This document shows positions 1-8,756 of a DNA stretch of 18,985 nucleotides, piece after piece. Source of the stretch: Myxococcota bacterium. Lineage in GTDB: Bacteria; Myxococcota_A; UBA9160; PR03. The first letter of the stretch is position 1, and every line of letters begins with the position of its first letter. The translations under genes and the position numbers were made by a program. The notes under the pieces are model-generated. The model ran no database searches. It worked only from the letters and a program-made list of their open reading frames with translations, and was not told where the DNA came from. Location of the stretch: assembly GCA_030066475.1 (NCBI GenBank), contig JASJBO010000070.1, forward strand, positions 1 to 18,985. The letters run 5' to 3'.

Positions 1-5
1 CCCCT

Positions 6-108
6 GCAAGCGCCCGGAGGGCGCGCGCAGTGAGGCGAAGCCGAACGAAGTCAGACCGCAAGCGCCCGGAGGGCGCGCGCAGTGAGGCGAAGCCGAACGA
101 AGTCAGAC
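6..108. repeat. Two-copy 51-bp tandem repeat with hairpin core
   Basis: Positions 6-56 and 58-108 are identical 51-bp copies separated by a single base (period 52). Each copy holds a perfect dyad GCGCCC-GGA-GGGCGC (10-24 and 62-76), which would form a 6-bp stem with a 3-base loop, followed by a purine-rich tail ending in GTCAGAC. The second copy ends one base before the putA Shine-Dalgarno sequence, so the repeat would lie in or beside the putA leader. The array may extend left beyond the window. A dispersed REP-like element is one explanation and a local tandem duplication of a leader hairpin is another; the window alone cannot decide. Confidence 0.9.
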
Positions 109-115
109 AAGGAGG
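109..115 (+). promoter_or_regulatory. Ribosome binding site fixing the putA start
   Basis: AAGGAGG lies 8 bases before the ATG at 124 and matches the anti-Shine-Dalgarno sequence well. An in-frame GTG at 82 lies inside the repeat and has no comparable site, so ATG 124 is the preferred start. Confidence 0.85.
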
Positions 116-123
116 AGCGGCAG

Positions 124-3100
124 ATGGCGGGAGCCGGGCACGAGAGCGCACTCGTCGCCGAAGCCGTCCGACTCGCGCGCCGCCTGCAGGAGCGCGCGCT
201 GGCGCTCCAGACGCCCTCGGAGCGCCGCCAGCAGGCCGAGCTCGACCGCCTGATCCAGCACCCCGCCGACAAGGCGACGCTGGTGCAGATGACCGATCAG
301 GCGTTCCGCTCGGCGGCGGCCGCCCGCGCCGCCGACCAGCTCACCCACATCCTCGACGTGCAGGGCGTGCCGCGCTTCTTCTCCCCGCTCGACCGCACGC
401 TGCTGCGCGGCTTCCAGTCCTTCGGTGGCTACCTGCCAGGCGTCGCGCTCCCGCTCGTGAAGGAGAAGATGCAGCAGGAGACGGCCAACGTGGTGCTGCC
501 GGCGGAGCCGGAGCTGCTGGCCGAGCACCTGCGCGCGCGCCGCGGCGAGGGCGTGCGCATGAACGTGAACTTCCTGGGCGAGGCGCTGCTCGGCGAGAAG
601 GAGGCCGAGCGCCGTCTGGAGGGCTACCTCGGGGCGCTTCGGGATCCGGACATCGAGGTCGTGTCGGTCAAGATCTCGACGATCTTCTCGCAGATCTCGA
701 CGCTGGCCTTCGACGCGACGGTGCGGCGCCTCGGCGACCGCCTCGAGCTGCTGGTGCGCGCCGCCGCCCGCGAGCGCTTCACGCGGGCCGACGGCGCCCG
801 GGTGCCCAAGCTCGTCTACCTCGACATGGAGGAGTACCGGGACCTCGCCGTCACCGTCGAGACCTTCCTCCACACCCTCGACCGGCCGGGCCTGGGCGCG
901 GCGACCGCGGGCATCGCGCTCCAGGCCTACCTGCCGGACTCCTGCGCCGCGCAGCGCCGGATCACCGCCTGGGCGCGCGCGCGGGTGGAGGGAGGCGGCG
1001 CCCCGATCACCCTGCGCCTGGTCAAGGGCGCCAACCTGGAGATGGAGCGCGTCGACGCGTCGCTGGGCGGCTGGCCGGCGGCGCCGTTCCGGACCAAGCG
1101 CGAGACCGACGCCAACTTCAAGCGCATGCTGCACCATGCGCTCGAGCCGCGGAACGCCGCGGCCGTCCGCGTCGGGGTGGCGTCGCACAACCTGTTCGAC
1201 CTGGCCTACGCGCGCGTCCTGTCCCGGGCGCGCGGCGTCGAGTCCTGCGTGCAATTCGAGATGCTCGAGGGGATGGCGAACCACCAGCGGCGGGCGCTGC
1301 GCGAGGAGTGCCCCGACCTGCTGCTCTACGCCCCGGCGTGTCGCCGCGAGGACTTCGTCCACGCCATCGGCTACCTGGTGCGGCGCCTCGACGAGAACAC
1401 CGGGCCCGACAACTTCCTGCGCCACGCCTTCCGGCTCGCGCCGGACTCGGAGGCGTGGCGCCAGCTCGAGCGCGACTTCGTGGCGGCCTTCGACGCGATC
1501 CCCGGGCTGCCGGACGCGCCGCGCCGCCGCCAGGACCGGCGCCGCCCGCCCGAGGCGCCCGCGGCGGCCACGCGGCCGGCGTTCCGCAACGAGCCCGACA
1601 CCGACTTCGCGCTGCCCCACCACGCGGAGTGGGTGCGCGCGATCGCCGAGCGCTGGGAGCCGCGCTGTGGCGAGCGCGCCCTCGAGGTGCCGCTGGTCGT
1701 GGCCGGCCGCGAGATCTTCGAGGGGCGGCGCGTCGAGGCGTCACTCGACCCGTCGCGTCCGGGCGTCGTCGTGGCGCGCGTCCGGGTCGGCACACGCGAG
1801 GACGTGGACGAGGCGGTGGCCTGCGCGCGCTCCGACCCGGACGGCTGGCGCGCACGCCCGGCCCGCGAGCGCGGCGAGGTGCTGCGCGCCGTGGCCCAGC
1901 GCCTGCGCGAGCAGCGCGCCGAGCTGATCGGCGTCGCCCTCGCCGAGGCGGGCAAGATCGTGCCCGAGAGCGACCCGGAGGTCTCGGAGGCGATCGACTT
2001 CTGCGAGCTCTACGCGCGCAGCGCGGAGGCCTTCGCGGAGCTGCCCGGGCTCGAGGCGCGCGGCGCCGGCGTGGCGGCCGTGATCCCGCCCTGGAACTTC
2101 CCGATCGCGATTCCCTGCGGCGGCGTCGCCGCCGCGCTGGCGGCGGGCAACACCGTCGTGCTCAAGCCGGCCCCCGAGACGGTCGCGACGGCCTGGCTGC
2201 TGTGCGAGTGCTTCTGGTCGGCGGGCGTGAGTCGCCGCGTCCTGCAGCTCGTGTTCGCCGACAACGACGACGGGGCCACGCGCCTCGCCACGCACGAGGA
2301 CGTGGACGCGGTGATCTTCACCGGCGGGACCGCGACCGCCTTCCACCTGCTCGACCTCGCCCCCGGCATCCCGCTGCTCGCCGAGACCGGCGGCAAGAAC
2401 GCCAGCATCGTGACGGCGCTGGCCGACCGCGACCTCGCGATCAAGCACGTGCTGCGCTCGGCCTTCGGCCACGCCGGCCAGAAGTGCTCGGCCACGTCGC
2501 TGCTGATCCTCGAGCGCGAGGTCTACGAGGACGCGGAGTTCCGCCGCGCGCTGGTCGACGCGGCCGAGAGCCTGCCGGTCGGCTCCGCCTGGGACCCGCG
2601 CACCGCGCTGGGGCCGCTGATCCGCCCGCCGCGCGGGCCGCTCGAGCGCGGCCTGAAGGAGCTCGAGGCGGGCGAGTCGTGGGCGCTGCGGCCGCGCCGG
2701 CCCGGGGACAACCCGGCGCTCTGGACGCCCGGCATCAAGTGGGACGTCGCGCCGCAGAGCTTCACCCACACGACCGAGCTGTTCGGCCCGGTGCTCGGCG
2801 TGATGAGCGCGCGGGATCTCGACGAGGCGATCGATCTGGTCCACCAGACCGGCTACGGCCTGACCTGCGGACTCCACAGCCTCGACGACCGCGAGCAGGC
2901 GCACTGGGCCCGGCGCGTCCGGGCCGGGAACCTCTACGTCAACCGCGGCACGACCGGCGCGATCGTGATGCGACAGCCCTTCGGCGGCATGGCCCGCAGC
3001 GCGGTGGGACCCGGGCTCAAGGCGGGCGGCCCCAACTACCTGGTCCCCCTGCTGCGCTTCCGCGAGCGCGAGCGCGAAGACACCGGGGGCTTCGTGCAGG

Positions 3101-3723
3101 ACGTGGGCATCCGCGAGCTGCTCGACGCGCTCGAGCGCACGCGGACGCTGCCCGACGCGGAGCTGGAGCGCCTGCGAGGCGCCGCGCGCAGCTACCAGGC
3201 GGCCATGGCCGAGGAGTTCGGGCACGACCACGACGACTTCCGCCTGGTCGGGCAGGACAATCTGCGGCGCTACCGGCCGGTCTCGCCCCTGCGCGTGCGG
3301 GTGCACCCCGACGACGGCTCGTTCGACCTGTTCGCGCGGGTGGTCGCGGCGCGCACGGCGGGTTGTGCCGTGACCGTGAGCGCCCCCCCGGGTCCGCCCC
3401 GCGCCGACCTCGAGCGACTCCAGGCGCTCACCGAGTCTTGGGCCGCCGCGATCGAGTTCCTCGACGAGTCGGAGCCGGCGCTCGCCGAGGCGGTCCGTTC
3501 CGGGCAGACCGAGCGCATCCGCTACGCCGATCCGCGGCGGGTGTCGGACGCGGTGCGGCGCGCCGCCGCCGAGGTGGGGCTCCACCTGGCGACGGCCCCC
3601 GTCCTCGCGGTCGGGCGGATCGAGCTGCTGCACTACCTGCGCGAGCAGAGCCTGTGCGTCGACTACCACCGCTACGGGAACCTGGGTGCCCGCGCGGGCG
3701 AGGTCCGGGCCCCGGTCGACTGA
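124..3723 (+). CDS. putA: Bifunctional proline dehydrogenase / L-glutamate gamma-semialdehyde dehydrogenase (PutA)
   Basis: This 1199-aa protein would oxidise proline to glutamate in two steps: an FAD- and quinone-linked proline dehydrogenase, then an NAD-dependent semialdehyde dehydrogenase. The proline dehydrogenase barrel fills roughly residues 1-450 and carries DMEEYRDLAVTVETF, LVKGANLEME, FEMLEGMANHQ (near 378) and YLVRRLDEN (near 416-424). The aldehyde dehydrogenase half, about 490-970, has IPPWNFPIAIPCGG, the general-base motif AETGGKN (Glu754), the nucleophile motif GQKCSA (Cys788) and ELFGPVLG. The last 200 or so residues match neither catalytic domain and are probably the C-terminal domain of long (type B) PutA proteins. 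No N-terminal ribbon-helix-helix DNA-binding domain is visible, so self-repression as in E. coli is unlikely. The start is set by AAGGAGG at 109-115. The gene stands alone; the next starts 172 bp downstream. Confidence 0.97.
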   Translation: MAGAGHESALVAEAVRLARRLQERALALQTPSERRQQAELDRLIQHPADKATLVQMTDQAFRSAAAARAADQLTHILDVQGVPRFFSPLDRTLLRGFQSFGGYLPGVALPLVKEKMQQETANVVLPAEPELLAEHLRARRGEGVRMNVNFLGEALLGEKEAERRLEGYLGALRDPDIEVVSVKISTIFSQISTLAFDATVRRLGDRLELLVRAAARERFTRADGARVPKLVYLDMEEYRDLAVTVETFLHTLDRPGLGAATAGIALQAYLPDSCAAQRRITAWARARVEGGGAPITLRLVKGANLEMERVDASLGGWPAAPFRTKRETDANFKRMLHHALEPRNAAAVRVGVASHNLFDLAYARVLSRARGVESCVQFEMLEGMANHQRRALREECPDLLLYAPACRREDFVHAIGYLVRRLDENTGPDNFLRHAFRLAPDSEAWRQLERDFVAAFDAIPGLPDAPRRRQDRRRPPEAPAAATRPAFRNEPDTDFALPHHAEWVRAIAERWEPRCGERALEVPLVVAGREIFEGRRVEASLDPSRPGVVVARVRVGTREDVDEAVACARSDPDGWRARPARERGEVLRAVAQRLREQRAELIGVALAEAGKIVPESDPEVSEAIDFCELYARSAEAFAELPGLEARGAGVAAVIPPWNFPIAIPCGGVAAALAAGNTVVLKPAPETVATAWLLCECFWSAGVSRRVLQLVFADNDDGATRLATHEDVDAVIFTGGTATAFHLLDLAPGIPLLAETGGKNASIVTALADRDLAIKHVLRSAFGHAGQKCSATSLLILEREVYEDAEFRRALVDAAESLPVGSAWDPRTALGPLIRPPRGPLERGLKELEAGESWALRPRRPGDNPALWTPGIKWDVAPQSFTHTTELFGPVLGVMSARDLDEAIDLVHQTGYGLTCGLHSLDDREQAHWARRVRAGNLYVNRGTTGAIVMRQPFGGMARSAVGPGLKAGGPNYLVPLLRFREREREDTGGFVQDVGIRELLDALERTRTLPDAELERLRGAARSYQAAMAEEFGHDHDDFRLVGQDNLRRYRPVSPLRVRVHPDDGSFDLFARVVAARTAGCAVTVSAPPGPPRADLERLQALTESWAAAIEFLDESEPALAEAVRSGQTERIRYADPRRVSDAVRRAAAEVGLHLATAPVLAVGRIELLHYLREQSLCVDYHRYGNLGARAGEVRAPVD

Positions 3724-3730
3724 GCTTGAA

Positions 3731-3748
3731 CGGGGGGAAGCGGCCCCG
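3731..3748 (+). terminator. Weak possible terminator hairpin after putA
   Basis: CGGGG (3731-3735) can pair with CCCCG (3744-3748) across an 8-base loop, starting 7 bases after the putA stop. There is no T tract. A second small dyad, GGCGT-CCAA-ACGCC, sits at 3795-3808. Both are ordinary for GC-rich DNA, so this is only a candidate. Confidence 0.2.
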
Positions 3749-3811
3749 CCGGCCGATTCCAAGACAAGTGCTGACCCGGCGGCCCGGTGCGGGAGGCGTC
3801 CAAACGCCGCT

Positions 3812-3840
3812 TTGCTCCGGCACAACGTGGGAGGTAGGAT
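3812..3840 (+). promoter_or_regulatory. Candidate sigma-70-like promoter for the envelope cluster
   Basis: TTGCTC at 3812-3817 and TAGGAT at 3835-3840 are separated by 17 bases and lie 55 bases before the first gene of the cluster. They match 3 of 6 and 4 of 6 consensus positions. Only the spacing and location make it worth listing. Confidence 0.3.
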
Positions 3841-3895
3841 TCGAATTCCCCCGCCAGCAAGAGGGGGGACGAAAGGGCGGAGGCGGAGGGAGCGC

Positions 3896-4414
3896 ATGCG
3901 ATCGCTTCGGAGCTGTCTACTGGTGTTCGCGCTCGCGCTGACACTGTTCCCCGATCTCGCCGCGGCCGCGCGGGCCGCCTGGAACGGCGAGCGTGCCGCC
4001 GCCCTGGCGGCGCAGCTCCAGGAGCAGGCGCAGGGCATGCTCGACGCCGTCCGCGCCGCCGAGCAGAAGGCGCGCGCGGCGCTGCTCAACCCCGAGCGCG
4101 AGCCCGACGTGGGCGTGCGCACGGTGGTGATCCAGGACCTGTCCCATCTGAAGCAGCGCGCGAAGACCTTCCAGACCGCCGTCGAGGCCGGCCAGGGGCG
4201 CGAGGAGACCCGCTCGCTCTACGGCCGCATCGAGTCGCTCACCAGGCTCACCTCCACCGCGATGCGCAACCTCCCCGACTCGGGGGCCTATCGCGACGGC
4301 TTCGGGGCGCTCGAGCAGACGGTGAAGGCGCTCGGCCGCTTCTACACCGAGGTCATCGAGGTGGACACGCCCTTGGACCCGCAAGAGCAGCTCGACCCGT
4401 CGCTGCGCCGCTGA
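3896..4414 (+). CDS. Small secreted helical protein, function unknown
   Basis: I do not recognise the family of this 172-aa protein. The N-terminus has two arginines, a hydrophobic core (LLVFALALTLF) and an AAA stretch near residue 24, which reads as a Sec signal peptide. The mature part is rich in Ala, Glu, Gln, Leu and Arg with few glycines, so it should be mostly alpha-helical, possibly coiled-coil, and periplasmic. No cysteine remains after the signal region, so it is not an obvious lipoprotein. ATG 3896 is chosen because GGCGGAGGG lies just upstream and because it places the signal peptide at the very N-terminus. It ends 57 bp before the RND adaptor gene on the same strand, which suggests co-transcription and a periplasmic accessory role; that role is inference. 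Confidence 0.72.
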   Translation: MRSLRSCLLVFALALTLFPDLAAAARAAWNGERAAALAAQLQEQAQGMLDAVRAAEQKARAALLNPEREPDVGVRTVVIQDLSHLKQRAKTFQTAVEAGQGREETRSLYGRIESLTRLTSTAMRNLPDSGAYRDGFGALEQTVKALGRFYTEVIEVDTPLDPQEQLDPSLRR

Positions 4415-4471
4415 GCGCACGACGATCGCCAGCGCCGGCCCCCCGGTCGCCGCGAAACGCATGGAGTTCGC

Positions 4472-5536
4472 ATGAGATCCCTCCCGTTCTGCGCCGGAGC
4501 GGCCCTCGGGCTGCTCGCCGTCTTCGCCTGCAGCGAGCCGCCGCCGCCGCCCGAGCCGATCCGGCCCGTGGTCGCCATGCAGGTGGCCCACGAGGGCGCC
4601 TTCGACGAGCGCTGGTTCCCGGGCCGCGCCAAGGCCACCCGCGAGGCCAACATCGCCTTCGAGGTGCCGGGCCGGCTGGTCGAGCGGCCGGTGCAGATCG
4701 GCGACCGGGTCGAGACGGGGCAGCTGCTCGCCAAGCTCGATCCCCGCGACTTCCTGAACTCGCTCAACCAGGCGCGCGCGGCCCGCAACCGCGCCTCCGC
4801 CTTCCGCGACCGCGTGGTGCAGGCCGCCCGCACCGGCGCCGTCTCCCGCCAGGAGGTCACCGACGCGCAGGCCGAGCTCGAGGCGGCCGAGGCCGAGGTC
4901 GAGATCCGCGCCAAGGCGCTCCAGGACAGCGAGCTGTTCGCGCCCTTCGACGGCAAGGTCTCGGCGGCCCTGGTCGAGAACTTCGAGAACGTGCTGGCCA
5001 AGCAGGTGATCATGCGCGTGCTCGACACCTCGAAGATCGAGATGGTGATCGACATCCCCGAGGCCCAGATCTCGAACGCGCCCTACGTGACCGGGATGCG
5101 GGTGCGCTTCACGCCCTTCCCCGACCGCGAGTTCCGCGGCGAGGTGATCGAGATCAGCAACGAGGCCACGGAGGCGACCCGCACCTATCCGGTGAACATC
5201 CTGATCGAGCAGCCCGAGGACCTGGAGATCCTCCCCGGCATGGCCGGGGAGGCGACCGCCATCCTCGACCTCCCCGACGACCCCGACGACCCGAAGGGCC
5301 TCGAGATCCGGCTCTCGGCGCTCGTCCCGGCCGACGACGGCACGTCGAGCTACGTCTGGGTGATCGATCGCGAGACGCAGACGGTGAGCCGCCGCCCGGT
5401 CGAGCTGGGAGACACCACCAGCCGGGGCATCTTCGTGCGCGGCCTCGAGCGCGGCGAGTGGGTGGCCGTCGCCGGGACGCGGACCCTGCGCGAGGGCCAG
5501 AGAGTGCGCCTGGTCGAGCCGGGGCGGCGCGGCTGA
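4472..5536 (+). CDS. RND efflux periplasmic adaptor (membrane fusion protein), lipoprotein
   Basis: This 354-aa protein would link the inner-membrane RND pump to an outer-membrane channel. The N-terminus is a lipoprotein signal ending in VFAC (Cys20), followed by a proline-rich linker. The core follows the HlyD/AcrA plan: a first half of the lipoyl-like barrel (about 60-93, with VPGRLVERPVQIGDRVETGQ), a short alpha hairpin of about 55 residues rich in Ala, Arg and Glu, a second lipoyl half (about 152-188, with LFAPFDGKVS), then a beta-barrel and a membrane-proximal domain. The start has GGAG at 4463-4466. The stop codon overlaps the permease start by one base (TGATG), which indicates translational coupling. 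Substrate cannot be read from the sequence. The Phe at lipobox position -2 is unusual, so lipidation is probable rather than certain. Confidence 0.93.
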   Translation: MRSLPFCAGAALGLLAVFACSEPPPPPEPIRPVVAMQVAHEGAFDERWFPGRAKATREANIAFEVPGRLVERPVQIGDRVETGQLLAKLDPRDFLNSLNQARAARNRASAFRDRVVQAARTGAVSRQEVTDAQAELEAAEAEVEIRAKALQDSELFAPFDGKVSAALVENFENVLAKQVIMRVLDTSKIEMVIDIPEAQISNAPYVTGMRVRFTPFPDREFRGEVIEISNEATEATRTYPVNILIEQPEDLEILPGMAGEATAILDLPDDPDDPKGLEIRLSALVPADDGTSSYVWVIDRETQTVSRRPVELGDTTSRGIFVRGLERGEWVAVAGTRTLREGQRVRLVEPGRRG

Positions 5537-8500
5537 TGACCCAGTTCTTCCTCGACCGCAAGGTCTTCACCTACTTCTTCACGGTCCTGCTCACCGTCGG
5601 CGGGGTGATCTCGTTCTTCTCGCTCGGCCAGCTCGAGGACCCGATCTTCACGGTCAAGAAGGCCCTGATCATCACGGAGTACCCGGGCGCCGACCCCTGG
5701 GAGGTCGAGCTCGAGGTCACCGACGTGATCGAGAAGGCGCTCACCGAGATCACCGAGCTCGACGACACCTACTCGTGGTCGCGCGCGGGGCGCTCGATCA
5801 TCAAGGTGGAGATCAAGCAGCAGTTCTGGTCGGACGTGCTGCCCCAGAAATGGGACCTGGTCCGCAAGAAGATCAAGGACTACTCCTACCAGCTCCCGCC
5901 CGGTGCCGGCGTGCCGGACATCATCGACGACTTCAACTTCGTCTACGGCTTCGTGCTCGCCATCACGGGCGACGGCTTCAGCTACCGCCAGCTCGAGGAC
6001 TACGCCGACGACATCAAGAAGGACCTCGAGGTCATCCGGGGCGTGGCGCGGGTGGACCTCTGGGGCGTGCAGCCGCGCGTGGTCTACCTGGACGTGCCCG
6101 AGAACCAGCTCAGCGAGCTGGGCGTCTCCCCCGAGAACGTCGCCGACACCCTCCAGATCCAGAACCGGGTGGTGAACTCCGGGTGGGTGGACGTGGTCGA
6201 TCGGCGCATGCGCTTCGCGCCGACCGGCGAGTTCGACGATCCCTCCGAGATCGGCGACCTCGTGATCAACCCACAGCGCCAGGAGCTGATGCTCTCGCCC
6301 GGCCGCGAGGGCTCGTTCAGCGCCGCCCAGGCCCCGGTTCTCGGGGAGAAGTACCGGGGCCGCGTCGGCGGCACCTACGCGCCCTCGAAGGGGGCCCAGG
6401 AGGCCACCCAGGTCATCCGGATCCGCGACCTGGCCACGGTGCGCGACGACTACCAGGAGCCGCCGCCCGAGATCATGCGCTTCAACGGGCAGCCGGCGCT
6501 GGCCCTGAAGATCGCCGGGCTCGACGAGTTCAACGTCGTCGACACGGGCAAGCTGCTCGACGCGCGCATCCAGGAGCTCGTCGAGGACCTGCCGGTCGGG
6601 ATCGAGCTGCACAAGGTGGCCTGGCAGGCCCGGCTCGTGGAAGAGGCGACCAACGGCTTCATGATCAGCCTGATGCAGGCGGTCGGCATCGTGCTCGTCG
6701 TGCTCATCATCCCGAGCGGCGTGCGCATGGGGCTGATCATCGGCTCGATGCTGATCTTCATCATCCTCGGCACCTTCGTCGGCATGGCGATCACGGCCAC
6801 GCCGCTCCAGCGCATGTCGCTGGGCGCGCTGATCATCGCCATGGGCATGATGGTGGACAACTCGTGTTTCGTGGCCGACGACATGTCGGTCCGCATCCAA
6901 CGCGGCCAGGATCGCAAACAGGCGGGCGTCGAGGCCGGCAACAAACGCGCCTGGCCACTGGCGGGGGCGACCGTCATCGCCACCATGGCGTTCTTCCCGA
7001 TCTTCGCGTCCGACGTGGACGCGGGGGAGTACTGCCGGACCCTGTTCACCGTCGTGGGCATCGCGCTGGCCTTCAGCTGGTTCATCTCGATGACGCTGAC
7101 GCCGGCGATGTGCTGCGACCTGCTGCCCGGCCCGAAGGAGGGCGACGACGCGGGCGACCCCTTCGACACGGCGTTCTTCCGCGGCCTACGGCGCCTGATC
7201 GAGGGCTGCATCCGCAACCGCTGGGTGACGCTCGGGGTGCTCGGCGCGGTCCTCGCGAGCGCCATCTTCAACTACCCGAACGTCCGGCAGATGTTCTTCC
7301 CGTTCGCCACGCGCGACCAGCTCAAGGTCGACGTCTGGGGTCCGGAGGGCGGCCGCATCCAGGACGTCGCCGCACTGACGCGCCCGATCGAGGAGAAGCT
7401 GATGGAGCACCCGTCGGTGGTGAGCGTGACCAACTTCATCGGCAACGGCCCCCCGCGCTACTACCTGCCCGAGGATCCGGAGAACCCCAACCCGACCTAC
7501 GCCCAGATCGTCGTCAACACGCTCTCCTACGACGAGGTCAATCCGCTCGCCGTCGAGATCGAGCCGTGGCTGAAGGAGAACGTCCCGGTGCTCACCCGGG
7601 TGCGGCTCTACGACGTGGGGCCGGCCGACACCTGGAAGTTCGAGGCGCGCCTCAGCGGCCCGGCCCAGGCCGACCTGGACGAGCTGCGCAGCGTCGGCGA
7701 GCAGATCAAGGAGATCGTCCGGCGCAGCCCGCTCTCGCGCGAGGTGCGCAGCGAGATGCGCAACCGCGTGCTGAAGGTCGTGCCCGTCTACCACCAGGAG
7801 CGCGGGCGCTGGGCGGGCATCACGCGCCAGGAGCTGGCCAACGCCACCCTGCGCTCCTACGACGGCATGCAGGTGGGCCTGTACCGCGAGGACGACGACC
7901 TGCTCCCGATCGTGCTGCGCAACGTCGAAGCGGAGCGCCAGCGGGTCGCGGGCGGGGGCCTGGTGACGCTCCAGGCCAGCCCCAAGCTCGGCACCCAGAC
8001 CGTCCCGATCGCCCAGGTGACCGACGGCGTGCGCATGGAGTGGGAGGACCCCATCGTCCACCGCTGGCAGCGCCGGCGGGCCATGACCGTGCAGGCTTCG
8101 CCCAAGTACGGCGAGACCTTCCCCTCGCTCTACGACGACGTGATCGAGGAGATCGAGGCGATGGACGTGCCGCCCGGCTACGAGATCTTCTGGGACGGCG
8201 AGTGGGACAGCAGCTTCGACGCCCAGGAATCGCTGCTGATCGGCGTCCCAGTCACGGTGGTGCTGATCCTGCTGATCGTCATGCTGCTCTACAACTCGGT
8301 GAAGGTGCTCGCCTGCGTCCTGATCACCATCCCCTTCGCAGCGATCGGGGTGATCTACGGCCTCTGGGCGCTCGACTCGCCGATGGGCTTCGTGGCGATC
8401 CTCGGCATCCTGAGCCTGGCCGGGATGATGATCAAGAACATGATCGTGCTGACGGACGCGATCAACGACGGTCTGGAGGGCGGCATGCACCCCTTCGACG

Positions 8501-8745
8501 CCTGCGTCCAGGGGGCCGTGAGCCAGGCGCGCCCGATCGCCCTGGCGGCCGGCACCACCGTGCTGGGGGTGATCCCGCTGTTCCCGGACCCGTTCTGGAA
8601 CGCGATGGCGGCCTCGATCATGGGCGGACTCTCGGTGGGGGCGACGCTCACGATCGTGCTCTTCCCGACGCTCTACGCCACGCTGCACGGGATCTACCCG
8701 CCCGAGGCCGAGAGCACCGACAGCCCCGAGCCGAAGCAGGCCTAG
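5536..8745 (+). CDS. RND efflux transporter permease subunit (AcrB-like superfamily)
   Basis: This 1069-aa inner-membrane pump has the duplicated RND architecture: TM1 near residues 10-32, a large periplasmic loop, a TM cluster from about residue 375, a second loop and a C-terminal TM cluster. The family signatures near the end, QARPIALAAGTTVLGVIPL and a GGLSVGATLTIVLFPTLY-like last helix, are clear. The proton-relay positions are recognisable: TM4 reads GMMVDNSC (Asp441-Asn442, where AcrB has Asp-Asp) and TM10 reads GMMIKNMIVL (Lys967). Relative to AcrB there is extra sequence of about 40 residues around 250-290 (NPQRQELMLSPGREGSF onward) in the first periplasmic loop. The start codon overlaps the adaptor stop. 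An outer-membrane partner of the TolC type is missing from the window. Confidence 0.97.
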   Translation: MTQFFLDRKVFTYFFTVLLTVGGVISFFSLGQLEDPIFTVKKALIITEYPGADPWEVELEVTDVIEKALTEITELDDTYSWSRAGRSIIKVEIKQQFWSDVLPQKWDLVRKKIKDYSYQLPPGAGVPDIIDDFNFVYGFVLAITGDGFSYRQLEDYADDIKKDLEVIRGVARVDLWGVQPRVVYLDVPENQLSELGVSPENVADTLQIQNRVVNSGWVDVVDRRMRFAPTGEFDDPSEIGDLVINPQRQELMLSPGREGSFSAAQAPVLGEKYRGRVGGTYAPSKGAQEATQVIRIRDLATVRDDYQEPPPEIMRFNGQPALALKIAGLDEFNVVDTGKLLDARIQELVEDLPVGIELHKVAWQARLVEEATNGFMISLMQAVGIVLVVLIIPSGVRMGLIIGSMLIFIILGTFVGMAITATPLQRMSLGALIIAMGMMVDNSCFVADDMSVRIQRGQDRKQAGVEAGNKRAWPLAGATVIATMAFFPIFASDVDAGEYCRTLFTVVGIALAFSWFISMTLTPAMCCDLLPGPKEGDDAGDPFDTAFFRGLRRLIEGCIRNRWVTLGVLGAVLASAIFNYPNVRQMFFPFATRDQLKVDVWGPEGGRIQDVAALTRPIEEKLMEHPSVVSVTNFIGNGPPRYYLPEDPENPNPTYAQIVVNTLSYDEVNPLAVEIEPWLKENVPVLTRVRLYDVGPADTWKFEARLSGPAQADLDELRSVGEQIKEIVRRSPLSREVRSEMRNRVLKVVPVYHQERGRWAGITRQELANATLRSYDGMQVGLYREDDDLLPIVLRNVEAERQRVAGGGLVTLQASPKLGTQTVPIAQVTDGVRMEWEDPIVHRWQRRRAMTVQASPKYGETFPSLYDDVIEEIEAMDVPPGYEIFWDGEWDSSFDAQESLLIGVPVTVVLILLIVMLLYNSVKVLACVLITIPFAAIGVIYGLWALDSPMGFVAILGILSLAGMMIKNMIVLTDAINDGLEGGMHPFDACVQGAVSQARPIALAAGTTVLGVIPLFPDPFWNAMAASIMGGLSVGATLTIVLFPTLYATLHGIYPPEAESTDSPEPKQA

Positions 8746-8756
8746 AGGACCTCCAG

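Noticed and set aside
1..110. CRISPR array
   Set aside because: The repeat copies are separated by one base with no spacers, and no cas gene is present.
82..123. GTG at 82 as a longer start for putA
   Set aside because: It lies within the repeat with no ribosome binding site, whereas AAGGAGG precedes ATG 124 at ideal spacing.
1741..4122. Long minus-strand and alternative-frame open frames over putA, the RND genes and the glp genes
   Set aside because: High GC content removes stop codons from all frames. The competing translations lack motifs, while the chosen frames carry complete family signatures.
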